DNA from: an uncultured Oxalobacteraceae bacterium
GTDB lineage: Bacteria > Pseudomonadota > Gammaproteobacteria > Burkholderiales > Burkholderiaceae_D
NCBI GenBank assembly: GCA_903862415.1
Contig: CAIOYD010000041.1
Coordinates: 124,001-188,000, forward strand
Length of the DNA stretch: 64,000 nt
Reading direction: 5' to 3'
Shown piece by piece: positions 36,473 to 44,699 of this stretch. The translations under genes and the position numbers were made by a program. The notes beneath the pieces were generated by a model. That model saw only the letters and a program-made list of their open reading frames with translations, was not told where the DNA came from and searched no databases. Numbering within the stretch: position 1 is the first letter of the stretch; each line of letters begins with the position of its first letter.

Positions 36473-38194
36473 ATGAACTCAGTCGATGCAAGCAGGCAAC
36501 CCAAATTTCCATTGCAGGAATCATTGAATCTTTCCCCCTGGATGGTTTGGCTGCTGGCCTGTCTGTGCGTCTGGATGTGTCTGGGTACTTACGGTGTATT
36601 AAATGATAACGAGGGGCTGTACGCACAGATCGCCAATGATATGCTCACTTCTGGCGATATCCGTCACTGGATTATTCCCCACCTGAATGGTTTGCCCTAC
36701 ATGGAAAAACCGCCGCTGCTGTATTGGCTGACGGCGCTGGCGCTGGCCTTGTTTGGTCATGCTGAATGGGTGGTGAGGTTAATCCCTTCGCTGTCCGCTC
36801 TGGCCTGCGTGGCCTTGCTGATGTATTTCGGCCAGCGCCTTTATCGCCCCCAGACAGGGCGACTGGCCGCGGTGATGTTTATTTCCGGACTGGGTGTCAT
36901 GATCATCAGTCGCACGTTGATGTTTGACATGCTGCTCACGGTGTTTCTGACGGCAGCACTGATGTTTGCCTATTTATTCAAACTGGAAAGCCAGCAGCAG
37001 GATTTGCGCCTGGCGTATCTCAGTCTGGCTTTGGGCGTGTTGACCAAGGGTTTTGTGGCGCTGCTGATATTTGGCATGGTGACCATGAGTTGGATGGTGC
37101 TGGTTTATCAAACTCTTAGCTGGAATCATTTTCGTCTCTGGTTAGAACCCGTCTCCTTCGCCCTGTTTTTACTCATCACCATGCCATGGTTTCTGGCTGC
37201 AGCCTGGTGTGAGCCGATTTTTCCGTGGTTTTTCTTTATCAATGAACACCTGCTACGTTTTCTGGGCTTACGTTTGCCGCATGATTTTTATGCCGGACCG
37301 TGGTGGTATTATCTGCCGCGCATGGTTTTGTACCTGTTTCCGTGGTCGTTGTTATTGCCACTGGCCTGGTTCTCTGGCTGGGTAAAAAAATCTCCGTTTG
37401 AGGCGCAAGAATTAATGTTGCTACGCAAAATGTGTGCTCTGGCCTGGCTGGTGCCATTTTTGTTTTTTACTCTTTCTAGCGCCAAGGCTAATTATTACCT
37501 GATTGTGGTGATGCCCTTTATGGCGTTCAATCTGGCATTGCTACTGGAGCAAAGTCATTTTTTAAACGACTGGCGCAGTGCCATGCTAGGGTTGTTAATT
37601 GCCGCGATTGCTGCCGCATTGATATTGGCGCTGCGCATGGCGCCACAACTACTGGCGGCGAAAATGGTGACCGAAGATTTTCTGCTGTTTGGTCAAAGCT
37701 GGGAACACTTTATTTTGCTGGTGCTGTATGGGACTATCGCGCTGGCCTTGCTGGCCGGACTGGCGGCTTACTGTTTGCCACAGGCAGGGCTGGCAGTCTA
37801 CAGTGTTCTGTCGGTGTATTTGATGCTGGTGCTGGTATCGTTTGCCAGCGCCATGAATCCCGCCATCTCGGATAAAAATCTGGCCCAGTTTATCGAACGC
37901 GAGCTCCCCGGCAGGACTATCTACCTGTACCGCAATTTCGAACAACATTCCTCGCTGCCGTTTTACCTGAAAAAACCGCTACCGGTCATCGACAGCACCA
38001 GCAATGATTTGTATTGGGGTAACCGCATAAGGCCGGGTAATGCGATCATCATCACCAGCGACCAATTCAACCATCTCAGAGAGCCACGCGCCGTGCTGGT
38101 GCCGAACAACGATCTGGATGAATTTGTAAGCCAAAAACTGCACACCCGGTTTTTGCATCAACGTCAGTTTGTTAATGCAACGTTGTTGTATTAG
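36473..38194 (+). CDS. ArnT-like lipid-linked glycosyltransferase (GT39/GT83)
   Basis: This 573-residue membrane protein has about 12 helices. The first periplasmic loop carries LNDNEGLYAQIANDM with the acidic DxE pair of the PMT/ArnT superfamily, followed by PHLNGLPYMEKPPLLYW, the conserved YxEKPPL motif of ArnT-like transferases. A soluble C-terminal part of about 110 residues follows the helices. Such enzymes move a sugar from undecaprenyl phosphate to lipid A or another acceptor. No arnBCAD genes are beside it, so aminoarabinose transfer is not implied. ATG 36473 follows a weak GGAAAG site. Confidence 0.82.
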   Translation: MNSVDASRQPKFPLQESLNLSPWMVWLLACLCVWMCLGTYGVLNDNEGLYAQIANDMLTSGDIRHWIIPHLNGLPYMEKPPLLYWLTALALALFGHAEWVVRLIPSLSALACVALLMYFGQRLYRPQTGRLAAVMFISGLGVMIISRTLMFDMLLTVFLTAALMFAYLFKLESQQQDLRLAYLSLALGVLTKGFVALLIFGMVTMSWMVLVYQTLSWNHFRLWLEPVSFALFLLITMPWFLAAAWCEPIFPWFFFINEHLLRFLGLRLPHDFYAGPWWYYLPRMVLYLFPWSLLLPLAWFSGWVKKSPFEAQELMLLRKMCALAWLVPFLFFTLSSAKANYYLIVVMPFMAFNLALLLEQSHFLNDWRSAMLGLLIAAIAAALILALRMAPQLLAAKMVTEDFLLFGQSWEHFILLVLYGTIALALLAGLAAYCLPQAGLAVYSVLSVYLMLVLVSFASAMNPAISDKNLAQFIERELPGRTIYLYRNFEQHSSLPFYLKKPLPVIDSTSNDLYWGNRIRPGNAIIITSDQFNHLREPRAVLVPNNDLDEFVSQKLHTRFLHQRQFVNATLLY

Positions 38195-38202
38195 ATAGAA
38201 GC

Positions 38203-38216
38203 CGGGGGTACCCCCG
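38203..38216. repeat. 14-base perfect palindrome
   Basis: CGGGGGTACCCCCG lies 9 bases after the glycosyltransferase stop and 49 bases before the glpK stop, between convergent genes. It resembles a short dispersed repeat, but no second copy is in the window. Confidence 0.5.
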
Positions 38217-38264
38217 CCTACTATCCTCAATAAAACCAAATCAGAGTTTAAAACTCAGGTTGTA

Positions 38265-39764
38265 TTAACCTGCATCCGCCCAGACAATACTGGCCCGCAC
38301 CGCGCGCTGCCAGCCGCGTACCCGGGCGGTTCTGACTTCCGCCGACATGGCTGGCTGGAAGCGGGTGTTTTCCTGCCACTGCAGTTTGAGTTCTTCGATA
38401 TCGCGCCAGTAACCCACGGCCAGTCCGGCCAGATAAGCGGCACCGAGTGCGGTGGTTTCGGTGATTTGCGGTCGTACAACTTGTGCATCGAGTAAGTCGG
38501 CCTGAAACTGCATGAGCAAATCATTGCCCACCGCGCCGCCATCGACCCGCAGTTCTTTGAGTGCACTGCCCAGATCGGCTTCCATGGCTTTGACCACATC
38601 ATACGACTGACAGGCAATGGCTTCGAGCGCGGCGCGCGCAATATGTCCTGAATTAGTTCCACGGGTCAGGCCAAACAGGGTGCCTCTGGCATGCGGATTC
38701 CAGTGCGGCGCTCCCAGGCCGGCAAACGCCGGCACCATGTAGACGCCATCGCTATCGGGAACCGAACGGGCCAGTGTTTCGATTTCTCCGGCCGTTTTAA
38801 TGATCCCTAAACCATCCCGCAACCATTGCACCACGGCGCCGCCGATAAAAATACTGCCTTCGAGTGCATAGATGACCTGACCGTTGATTTTCCAGGCGAT
38901 GGTGGTGATTAAATTGTTGGCCGATTCCACCGGCTTGCTGCCGGTATTCATCACCAGAAAACAACCGGTGCCATAGGTGTTTTTGGCCATGCCGGCGTCA
39001 GTACACATTTGCCCGAACAGGGCAGCATGCTGGTCACCGGCGATACCTGCAATCGGAATGGCGCTGGCAAACACGGTCGTTTTGGTATGACCCACCACCT
39101 CGGAGGACGAACGTACCTGCGGTAACATGCTGCGCGGGATCGTCATCAGAGCTAATAACTCTTCATCCCAGTCAAGCGTATGAATATTGAACAACATGGT
39201 GCGGGATGCATTGGTGACATCGGTGACGTGCAATTCGTGCTGGGTGAAATTCCAGATCAGCCAGGAATCGACTGTGCCAAACGCCAGTTCGCCGCGTTCG
39301 GCGCGTGCGCGTGCACCGGGGACATGATCGAGAATCCAGCGGATTTTGGTGGCGGAAAAATAGGCATCGATCGGCAGGCCAGTCTTGCTGCGCACTATCG
39401 TTTCCTTGCCCGCCTGCCGGAGCTGGTCGCAAAAATCGGCGGTGCGTCTGTCCTGCCAGACGATGGCGTTATAAATTGGCCGACCGCTCTCGCGTTCCCA
39501 GACGATAGTGGTTTCGCGCTGATTAGTAATACCGATGGCGGCAATCGAGCTGCCATTGAGCCCCAGTTTGGTGACGGCTTCGGCCGCTACACCGGCTTGC
39601 GTAGCCCAGATTTCCTGGGGGTCATGTTCTACCCAGCCTGGTTGCGGATAAATCTGGGTAAATTCTTTTTGTGCCACAGACACGATATTGCCGCTGTGGT
39701 CAAACAGCGCAGCACGTGAGCTGGTGGTGCCCTGATCGAGCGCTAATATATATTTATTTTTCAT
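38265..39764 (-). CDS. glpK: Glycerol kinase
   Basis: This 499-residue FGGY kinase makes glycerol 3-phosphate from glycerol and ATP. Seen are the phosphate-1 motif [15 protein letters not shown], substrate-binding [47 protein letters not shown], and GAALEAI-type ATP-site sequence near 400 ([36 protein letters not shown]). ATG 39764 is chosen; a TTG 15 bases upstream is also in frame. It is 104 bases downstream of glpD on the same strand, with a repeat between. No glpF or glpR is present. Confidence 0.96.
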   Translation of the reverse strand: MKNKYILALDQGTTSSRAALFDHSGNIVSVAQKEFTQIYPQPGWVEHDPQEIWATQAGVAAEAVTKLGLNGSSIAAIGITNQRETTIVWERESGRPIYNAIVWQDRRTADFCDQLRQAGKETIVRSKTGLPIDAYFSATKIRWILDHVPGARARAERGELAFGTVDSWLIWNFTQHELHVTDVTNASRTMLFNIHTLDWDEELLALMTIPRSMLPQVRSSSEVVGHTKTTVFASAIPIAGIAGDQHAALFGQMCTDAGMAKNTYGTGCFLVMNTGSKPVESANNLITTIAWKINGQVIYALEGSIFIGGAVVQWLRDGLGIIKTAGEIETLARSVPDSDGVYMVPAFAGLGAPHWNPHARGTLFGLTRGTNSGHIARAALEAIACQSYDVVKAMEADLGSALKELRVDGGAVGNDLLMQFQADLLDAQVVRPQITETTALGAAYLAGLAVGYWRDIEELKLQWQENTRFQPAMSAEVRTARVRGWQRAVRASIVWADAG

Positions 39765-39800
39765 CTGGTAGTCAGTCAATCTGAGTTTGCTATTTACATT

Positions 39801-39838
39801 CCGTCATTCCCGCGTGCCTTTGGCGGGAATCCAGTGTC
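39801..39838. repeat. ATTCCCGC inverted repeat
   Basis: ATTCCCGC (39806-39813) and GCGGGAAT (39823-39830) form a perfect 8-bp stem with a 9-base loop, flanked by CCGTC and CCAGTG. The form GTCATTCCCGCG...CGGGAATCCAG is a common intergenic repeat in proteobacteria. It lies between glpD and glpK. Confidence 0.65.
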
Positions 39839-39868
39839 GTTACGCCATTCATTTTTCAGGTTGACGCA

Positions 39869-41392
39869 CTACACTAAATAATCACGACAGTTTTGTTTCA
39901 GCCAGTGTTGCAGGCGGAGCAGCGATTCGGGTGTGGCGTCGAGTCCGAGTTTGCTGCGACGCCACAGGATATCGTCACTTTGCCGCGCCCATTCAACATT
40001 CACCAGATATTGGGCTTCGATTTCAAACAGGCCTGGCGATAATTCGACGCCCATATCGCCCATGCAGCTGGCATCCCGCAGCAATTGCTTAATTCTGGCA
40101 CCGTAGTTATGGGCATAACGTGTGATCAGTGGCACGGGCAGCCAGGCATACTGTCGCAGACACTCCTTGAGGAATAGCGCAAAATCAGCCTGTGGAATTT
40201 CCCCACCCGGTAGCGGTGCTTTACTGGTCCAGTCGGGCTGAATGTTACCCAACAGAGGTGCCAGCCGGTTAACTGCTTCTTCTGCTAATTTGCGGTAAGT
40301 GGTAATTTTGCCGCCAAACACCGACAATACCGGTGCCGTTCCGTCTGGTGTATCGAGTTCGAGCTGATAATCACGGGTCACGGCGGAAACATTCGCTTCG
40401 CCCTCCTGTTCCAGCAGCGGGCGCACGCCAGAATAATTCCACACCACATCGGCCGGACTGATGGTTTTTTTAAAGTAGCTGTTGGCCGAGTCGCATAAAT
40501 ACTGAATTTCATCGGCCGAGATCGTCACCTTGTCCGGATCTTCCCTGTAGGCCAGATCGGTGGTGCCGATCAGGGTGTATTTGTCCAGATAGGGAATGGC
40601 AAAAATAATCCGGTGATCCGGGTTTTGAAAGATATAGGCGTAGTGGTGATCAAATAATTTCGTGGTGACGATATGGCTGCCTTTCACCAGTCGCAATGCA
40701 TTGTGCGGTGTCGTCAGTTGCGGGTGCACAGACTGAGTCAGGAAAGAGCTGGCCCAGGGACCGGTGGCGTTGACGATGCTGCGGGCATGAATGGTCAGGG
40801 TTTTTTGGTCGGCGCCGAGGAGTTCAGCACGCCAGCCATCACCCTCGGGATGAATTGCGCTCACTCGGGTGCGGGTTAAAATGGTCGCGCCCAGTTCACG
40901 CGCACTCATGGCATTGAGCACCACCAGACGGGCATCATCCACCCAGGCATCGGAATACACAAACCCTTTGGTGAAACCATTCTGCAGCGCCTGTCCGGAA
41001 ACGTGCTTGCTGAAATTGATCCCGCGCGAACCAAACAGAATATTGCGCCGACTCAGATTGTCATATAAAAATAATCCCAGCCGTATCATCCAGGCCGGGC
41101 GCAAGTGCGCCACATGCGGCATGACAAAGCGCAGCGGACTGATGATGTGCGGTGCAGCGCGCAGCAAAATTTCTCGTTCCTGCAGGGCTTTGCGCACCAG
41201 CCTGAATTCGTAATACTCCAGATAGCGCAAGCCGCCATGAATCAGCTTGGTCGACGCCGACGAGGTATGTGAAGCCAGATCGTCTTTTTCACACAACAAC
41301 ACAGTGAGGCCACGGCCGGCGGCATCACGGGCGATACCAACGCCATTAATTCCGCCACCGACAACGAGGACATCGACATTTGTTTTCATCAT
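39869..41392 (-). CDS. glpD: Aerobic glycerol-3-phosphate dehydrogenase
   Basis: This 507-residue membrane-associated flavoenzyme oxidises glycerol 3-phosphate to dihydroxyacetone phosphate and reduces quinone. It opens VDVLVVGGGINGVGIARDAA (FAD GxGxxG), then SSASTKLIHGGLRYLEYYEF, a family signature, and GVRPLLEQEGEANVSAVTRD near the substrate site; a C-terminal DAO_C domain closes it. The first two codons are both ATG, so the exact start is uncertain by one residue. It precedes glpK. A possible Anr/Dnr half-palindrome lies 73-86 bases upstream. Confidence 0.95.
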   Translation of the reverse strand: MMKTNVDVLVVGGGINGVGIARDAAGRGLTVLLCEKDDLASHTSSASTKLIHGGLRYLEYYEFRLVRKALQEREILLRAAPHIISPLRFVMPHVAHLRPAWMIRLGLFLYDNLSRRNILFGSRGINFSKHVSGQALQNGFTKGFVYSDAWVDDARLVVLNAMSARELGATILTRTRVSAIHPEGDGWRAELLGADQKTLTIHARSIVNATGPWASSFLTQSVHPQLTTPHNALRLVKGSHIVTTKLFDHHYAYIFQNPDHRIIFAIPYLDKYTLIGTTDLAYREDPDKVTISADEIQYLCDSANSYFKKTISPADVVWNYSGVRPLLEQEGEANVSAVTRDYQLELDTPDGTAPVLSVFGGKITTYRKLAEEAVNRLAPLLGNIQPDWTSKAPLPGGEIPQADFALFLKECLRQYAWLPVPLITRYAHNYGARIKQLLRDASCMGDMGVELSPGLFEIEAQYLVNVEWARQSDDILWRRSKLGLDATPESLLRLQHWLKQNCRDYLV

Positions 41393-41729
41393 TTTGACTG
41401 GGTAAAATGGTCAGATAGTTACAATATAGTCAAATATGCACGTTTGAGTGGTTTATTTGTTGCTCTGACTTGAATCAAACTAAGAGTATGCGGATTTTGT
41501 TGTTGAAATACCCGATCCAGGCGTTCTTATTCGACTCGATCAAAATGTTGAAAGTGTACAAATAGGCACTTCTCGCATCGCACAAAAAATCGTCCGAAAA
41601 CACTGAGTTCAACTGCCCGCCAATGGCCGGACCGTGCCCTTAGGCGACAAATGGTGCTCCGGGGACCGGACATTCGCATGCCATGAGAATGTCAATTCTT
41701 ACAATGCTATTCGCTGAATTTCATGGCAC
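41393..41729. other. Non-coding gap upstream of glpD with an FNR-like site
   Basis: No gene is recognised in these 337 bases. At 41465-41478, CTGAC-TTGA-ATCAA has one full FNR/Anr half-site (ATCAA) and three of five matches in the other. The part near 41620-41700 is rich in CCGGA/GGCCGG motifs unlike the surrounding AT-rich DNA, and may be the remnant of something inserted, but I cannot name it. Confidence 0.35.
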
Positions 41730-42245
41730 TTAGTCTGCTCCAATGGCAGTGTTTATGCAGCTAACAATCGCTGGATCAATTGAAATGAACTTGCCAGAAG
41801 GAAGGCCGATACGATAAGCCCAACCTCGTGCCTTAATGTGTTCTGGCGAACTTTCATCATAATTGGGAACAATTGCAACAATCGTTTCATCCGACTGCCC
41901 GTTAATACTGCAGGTGCTAAATTCCAAGTGCGTCTTTTTATCCGAGCTAGGTAAAGCAATAAAGTCTAATACGATCCAATGGTGGTTTTTTGTTTCTCTC
42001 GGATCGGCCATTTTTTCAGACAATATCCCTATTGGTTCAGATTTCTCATTTTCTAAAATTCCAATTGCAAATCCGCATGGCGAATAATTTTCACTTACCC
42101 CAATACAACTGCCACCAATCGCGTTAGTATTCACAGGGTATGGAGGAACTATAGATCCAATTCTTACAATCGAACTACAGCCTGTAATAATCAAAATCGT
42201 GAAAAGCGCAACGGAGGAAATTATTAGTCCAAATGGTTTTTTCAT
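41730..42245 (-). CDS. Putative lipoprotein of unknown function
   Basis: The 171-residue protein has a lipoprotein signal (MKKPFGLIISSVALFTILII then TGC, Cys23). The mature part has Cys in GGSCIGVSENYSPCGFAIG, FSTCSIN and VSCINTAI, enough for two disulfides, and a HHWIVLDFIALPS strand. I do not recognise the family. The codon use and base composition are more AT-rich than the glp and gcv genes on either side. It is transcribed together with the next exported protein gene (42305-42994), 59 bases apart. Confidence 0.55.
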   Translation of the reverse strand: MKKPFGLIISSVALFTILIITGCSSIVRIGSIVPPYPVNTNAIGGSCIGVSENYSPCGFAIGILENEKSEPIGILSEKMADPRETKNHHWIVLDFIALPSSDKKTHLEFSTCSINGQSDETIVAIVPNYDESSPEHIKARGWAYRIGLPSGKFISIDPAIVSCINTAIGAD

Positions 42246-42304
42246 TAAAAATTCACAAAATTAAGGTTATCTGTTTTATCCCGGCACCGGGCAATTTCGA
42301 ATCT

Positions 42305-42994
42305 TCAATATCTGGACTTTTGCCAGAAGCTTTTACCACGTCGTAAATGCTCTTCATTTCCGTCCGACCAGTGGATAACAAGCTCGTTGCCAACAAACAC
42401 GCCTTCGACGTGTTCATTTGGTCGAGGGCTAAGTGCTGGAAAATCAAACAGAATTTTTGAGTTATCAATATTCAACGGTACGATAGCCGTAAAAGGTGCT
42501 CCACCTTCTGCATCTTGAATGAAAACGCTATATGGAGCGTCACCTGCATTCGCAGGAATGATCATTAATTCCACTCCAGACATGTCACCACTTTCTTTGC
42601 TTTGGACTAAGTTACTATAAATTCCTGTTGGTTCCAACGGCACTTCTGGACATTCGTCAGACCATTGCACAACCTTCATGTACTTAGACTGCTCCCCAAT
42701 CGTATCCAATCTGAGACATTGATTATTCTTCCTGTAATAGAAGATACAACGCGATGAATCAATTGAGCAAGAATCCACCTCTAAAATATTCAACGTTATC
42801 AAATCTTTTTCTAGACCTACATATTCGTAGTTTTGTTCAGCGTGTATCTTTACTGGTACCCATTTGTTTTTAATTAGAAGCTTACGGGCGGCAGTAAACA
42901 GTTGGTCTTTCTTTAAATAATCTTCCGACGGAGAAGCCGACGACATCATCGCAATAATCAAAAAAATAAAAGTGAAAAATTTCTTAATTCGCAT
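42305..42994 (-). CDS. Secreted protein of unknown function
   Basis: The 229-residue protein has a signal peptide (MRIKKFFTFIFLIIAMMSSA) and a mature part with paired Cys: DSCSIDSSRCIFYYRKNNQC and SDECPEV. A YxYVGLEKDLITLNILEVD strand and a terminal HWSDGNEEHLRRGKSFW are distinctive, but I do not recognise a family. It resembles small secreted proteins found in accessory regions. It precedes the lipoprotein gene and follows the BrnTA module, all on the minus strand, in an AT-richer patch. Confidence 0.55.
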   Translation of the reverse strand: MRIKKFFTFIFLIIAMMSSASPSEDYLKKDQLFTAARKLLIKNKWVPVKIHAEQNYEYVGLEKDLITLNILEVDSCSIDSSRCIFYYRKNNQCLRLDTIGEQSKYMKVVQWSDECPEVPLEPTGIYSNLVQSKESGDMSGVELMIIPANAGDAPYSVFIQDAEGGAPFTAIVPLNIDNSKILFDFPALSPRPNEHVEGVFVGNELVIHWSDGNEEHLRRGKSFWQKSRY

Positions 42995-43081
42995 TTAATG
43001 AATCCAATATTATTAAGGTCGAATTTCGCATTAAGCGCGACTGACAGCAAAGTGCCGTTTTGCGACGATCAAGTTACCAAC

Positions 43082-43348
43082 TCAGAGGCCATGTAGCTTC
43101 TCTTGAAGCCAAACTTTGATAAGTGACTGGTATGGTACGTCACGCGAGTTCGCTGCCGACTTGATGGAGTCAAGGAGATGCTGCGGCAGGCGCAGCGAAA
43201 TTGTCTTCGTTGTCGGTTTTAGATTGGGTAGAACTGCATTTTGAGCATTGCCCCAATCTACGTAATCAGTCGAATCATGTTCTTCCCAAAAGGCTCGTTC
43301 CTGCGCCTCATTGGTAAATTTGGGCTGTGCTTTAAGCTGCTTTTTCAT
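43082..43348 (-). CDS. brnA: BrnA-type CopG-fold antitoxin
   Basis: The 88-residue protein has an N-terminal toxin-binding part (EAQERAFWEEHDSTDYVDWG) and a C-terminal ribbon-helix-helix (TKTISLRLPQHLLDSIKSAA then NSRDVPYQSLIKVWLQEKL), which binds DNA. In BrnTA systems the antitoxin neutralises the toxin and represses the operon. ATG 43348 is used: it lies inside the end of the toxin gene (17-base overlap) with AGGAG 10 bases upstream. An inverted repeat suited to such a regulator sits at 43635-43655. Confidence 0.85.
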   Translation of the reverse strand: MKKQLKAQPKFTNEAQERAFWEEHDSTDYVDWGNAQNAVLPNLKPTTKTISLRLPQHLLDSIKSAANSRDVPYQSLIKVWLQEKLHGL

Positions 43349-43631
43349 AAATTTCCCGCTCCTTTCTGTGCATGTCACGCGCCGATATAACTCGAATTTT
43401 TTCGCCGGATTGCCGCAGGGTAAAAGTGATATGCAAAAAACGTGTCTCGTCTGTTTTGCCCAATGCATGAAAGCGAACCTCTTGACCGCTATGCTTCACA
43501 TCTTCCAATAACAATAGAGGTGCATTGAAAAAAACTTGTTCAGCTTCAGCGGTAGAAACTTTGTGTTTCTCGTTCTTCTGAGCATTACCATCGTCCCAGT
43601 CGAACCCAATAATGTTGGTGAGATTGATCAT
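43332..43631 (-). CDS. brnT: BrnT-type toxin
   Basis: The 99-residue protein is a typical BrnT ribonuclease toxin: IGFDWDDGNAQKNEKHKVST, AEQVFFNAPLLL, RFHALGKTDETRFLHITFTL and IRVISARDMHRKEREIYEKA. The RelE-like core residues of the family (Lys/His after the first helix, the Arg in TRF and the Arg of ISARDM) are all present, so the toxin looks intact. It is the first gene, followed by brnA with a 17-base overlap, the standard order for this type II module. Confidence 0.9.
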   Translation of the reverse strand: MINLTNIIGFDWDDGNAQKNEKHKVSTAEAEQVFFNAPLLLLEDVKHSGQEVRFHALGKTDETRFLHITFTLRQSGEKIRVISARDMHRKEREIYEKAA

Positions 43632-43634
43632 TTC

Positions 43635-43655
43635 TGTATATTACTGACATATACA
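43635..43655 (-). promoter_or_regulatory. Candidate BrnA operator
   Basis: TGTATAT-N7-ATATACA is a perfect inverted repeat lying 4-24 bases upstream of the brnT start codon. Position and symmetry fit autoregulation by the ribbon-helix-helix antitoxin. Confidence 0.55.
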
Positions 43656-44267
43656 TAAATTTGCAAATGGAAGTGCCGAATTGTCGATTCCACGACTCTT
43701 GAAGTTAACAATGCGACATTAAATTGCCTGCGTAATCGATTGACTGCAAAGTGTCGTCTGCCGTCAGATAGTTTTTACTGATGCAGCGCACAAAACCGAA
43801 TTCAGATTTCCCCATTCTCAATCATTCTGGTCAGTATGGCAATGTCGCACCGTAATTTTTCGATTCAAACAATACAATCAACAATAAAATCCGATTTTCA
43901 CCACGAAAACAAAAAATAAGGAAATCAGTTAATCAACAACAAAATCCGCATACCCTTAATTAATTTACATTTTTTCTCAGGACAGACTTTTCCAAAATAA
44001 TTACCATAAAGGAATTGATGTTTATTTTTAAAAATTTTCTGCCTTTATTTTTTTAAAATAACGAAATTCATGCATTAAAATATTGAATAATCGAAATTTT
44101 AACCCTCACAATGAATACCTGAAAATCCGTGATGCCACTACAATTTTTCAGTTAAAAAAAGCCTGCAAATCGCCATTATTTTCGGATTTTGCTATTGCTC
44201 GCCCAGCTTCTCAACTATTCTACTAATCTGCATTAGCTGATGCACCCACACCCTCAAGGAGAGACAC
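43656..44267. other. AT-rich gap upstream of gcvH
   Basis: About 610 bases without a supported gene, strongly AT-rich from 43860 to 44160 with many A and T tracts. I looked for a glycine riboswitch, common ahead of gcv genes, and see no matching conserved core or tandem architecture. The last bases CTCAAGGAGAGACAC give gcvH a good ribosome site. Any promoter is not distinctive enough to call. Confidence 0.5.
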
Positions 44268-44645
44268 ATGAGTACCATTAAATTTACCACTGAACATGAA
44301 TGGCTGCGTTTGGATGGCAATGTCATCACCGTGGGTATTACCGATTACGCACAAAGTCATCTGGGCGATCTGGTCTATATTCAATTACCTGATGCCGATA
44401 ACAGTTACAAAACTGGTGAAGAAGTTGCCGTTATTGAATCAGTTAAAACCGCTGGCGGCATCGCTATGCCCTTTGATGGCACAGTTACTGAAGTCAACAG
44501 CGCGCTCAATGATGAACCTGGCGTGGTCAATGAAGATCCGCTCGGTGCCGGCTGGTTCTTTAAAATGACGGCAGCTGACACCTCTGCCTTCAATGCGCTC
44601 ATGGATGAAGCTGCATACAGCGACTATATCGCCAAGCAGGGTTAA
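44268..44645 (+). CDS. gcvH: Glycine cleavage system H protein
   Basis: The 125-residue carrier protein holds the lipoyl arm that shuttles aminomethyl groups between P, T and L proteins. The lipoylated Lys is Lys60 in AVIESVKTAGGIAMP. The opening KFTTEHEWLRLDG and the GVVNEDPLGAGWFFKM end are standard. It is first of gcvH-gcvP-gcvT, a less common order than gcvT-gcvH-gcvP. AAGGAGA lies 7 bases before ATG 44268. Confidence 0.96.
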   Translation: MSTIKFTTEHEWLRLDGNVITVGITDYAQSHLGDLVYIQLPDADNSYKTGEEVAVIESVKTAGGIAMPFDGTVTEVNSALNDEPGVVNEDPLGAGWFFKMTAADTSAFNALMDEAAYSDYIAKQG

Positions 44646-44699
44646 TTCATCCCGGTAAGCGAAGAGGGCAGTTCAAGTTCAGTTCATTCAGGAGTTATC

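Noticed and set aside
43656-44267. Glycine riboswitch expected before gcvH
   Set aside because: No conserved core or tandem aptamer pattern is visible by eye; a covariance search would settle it.
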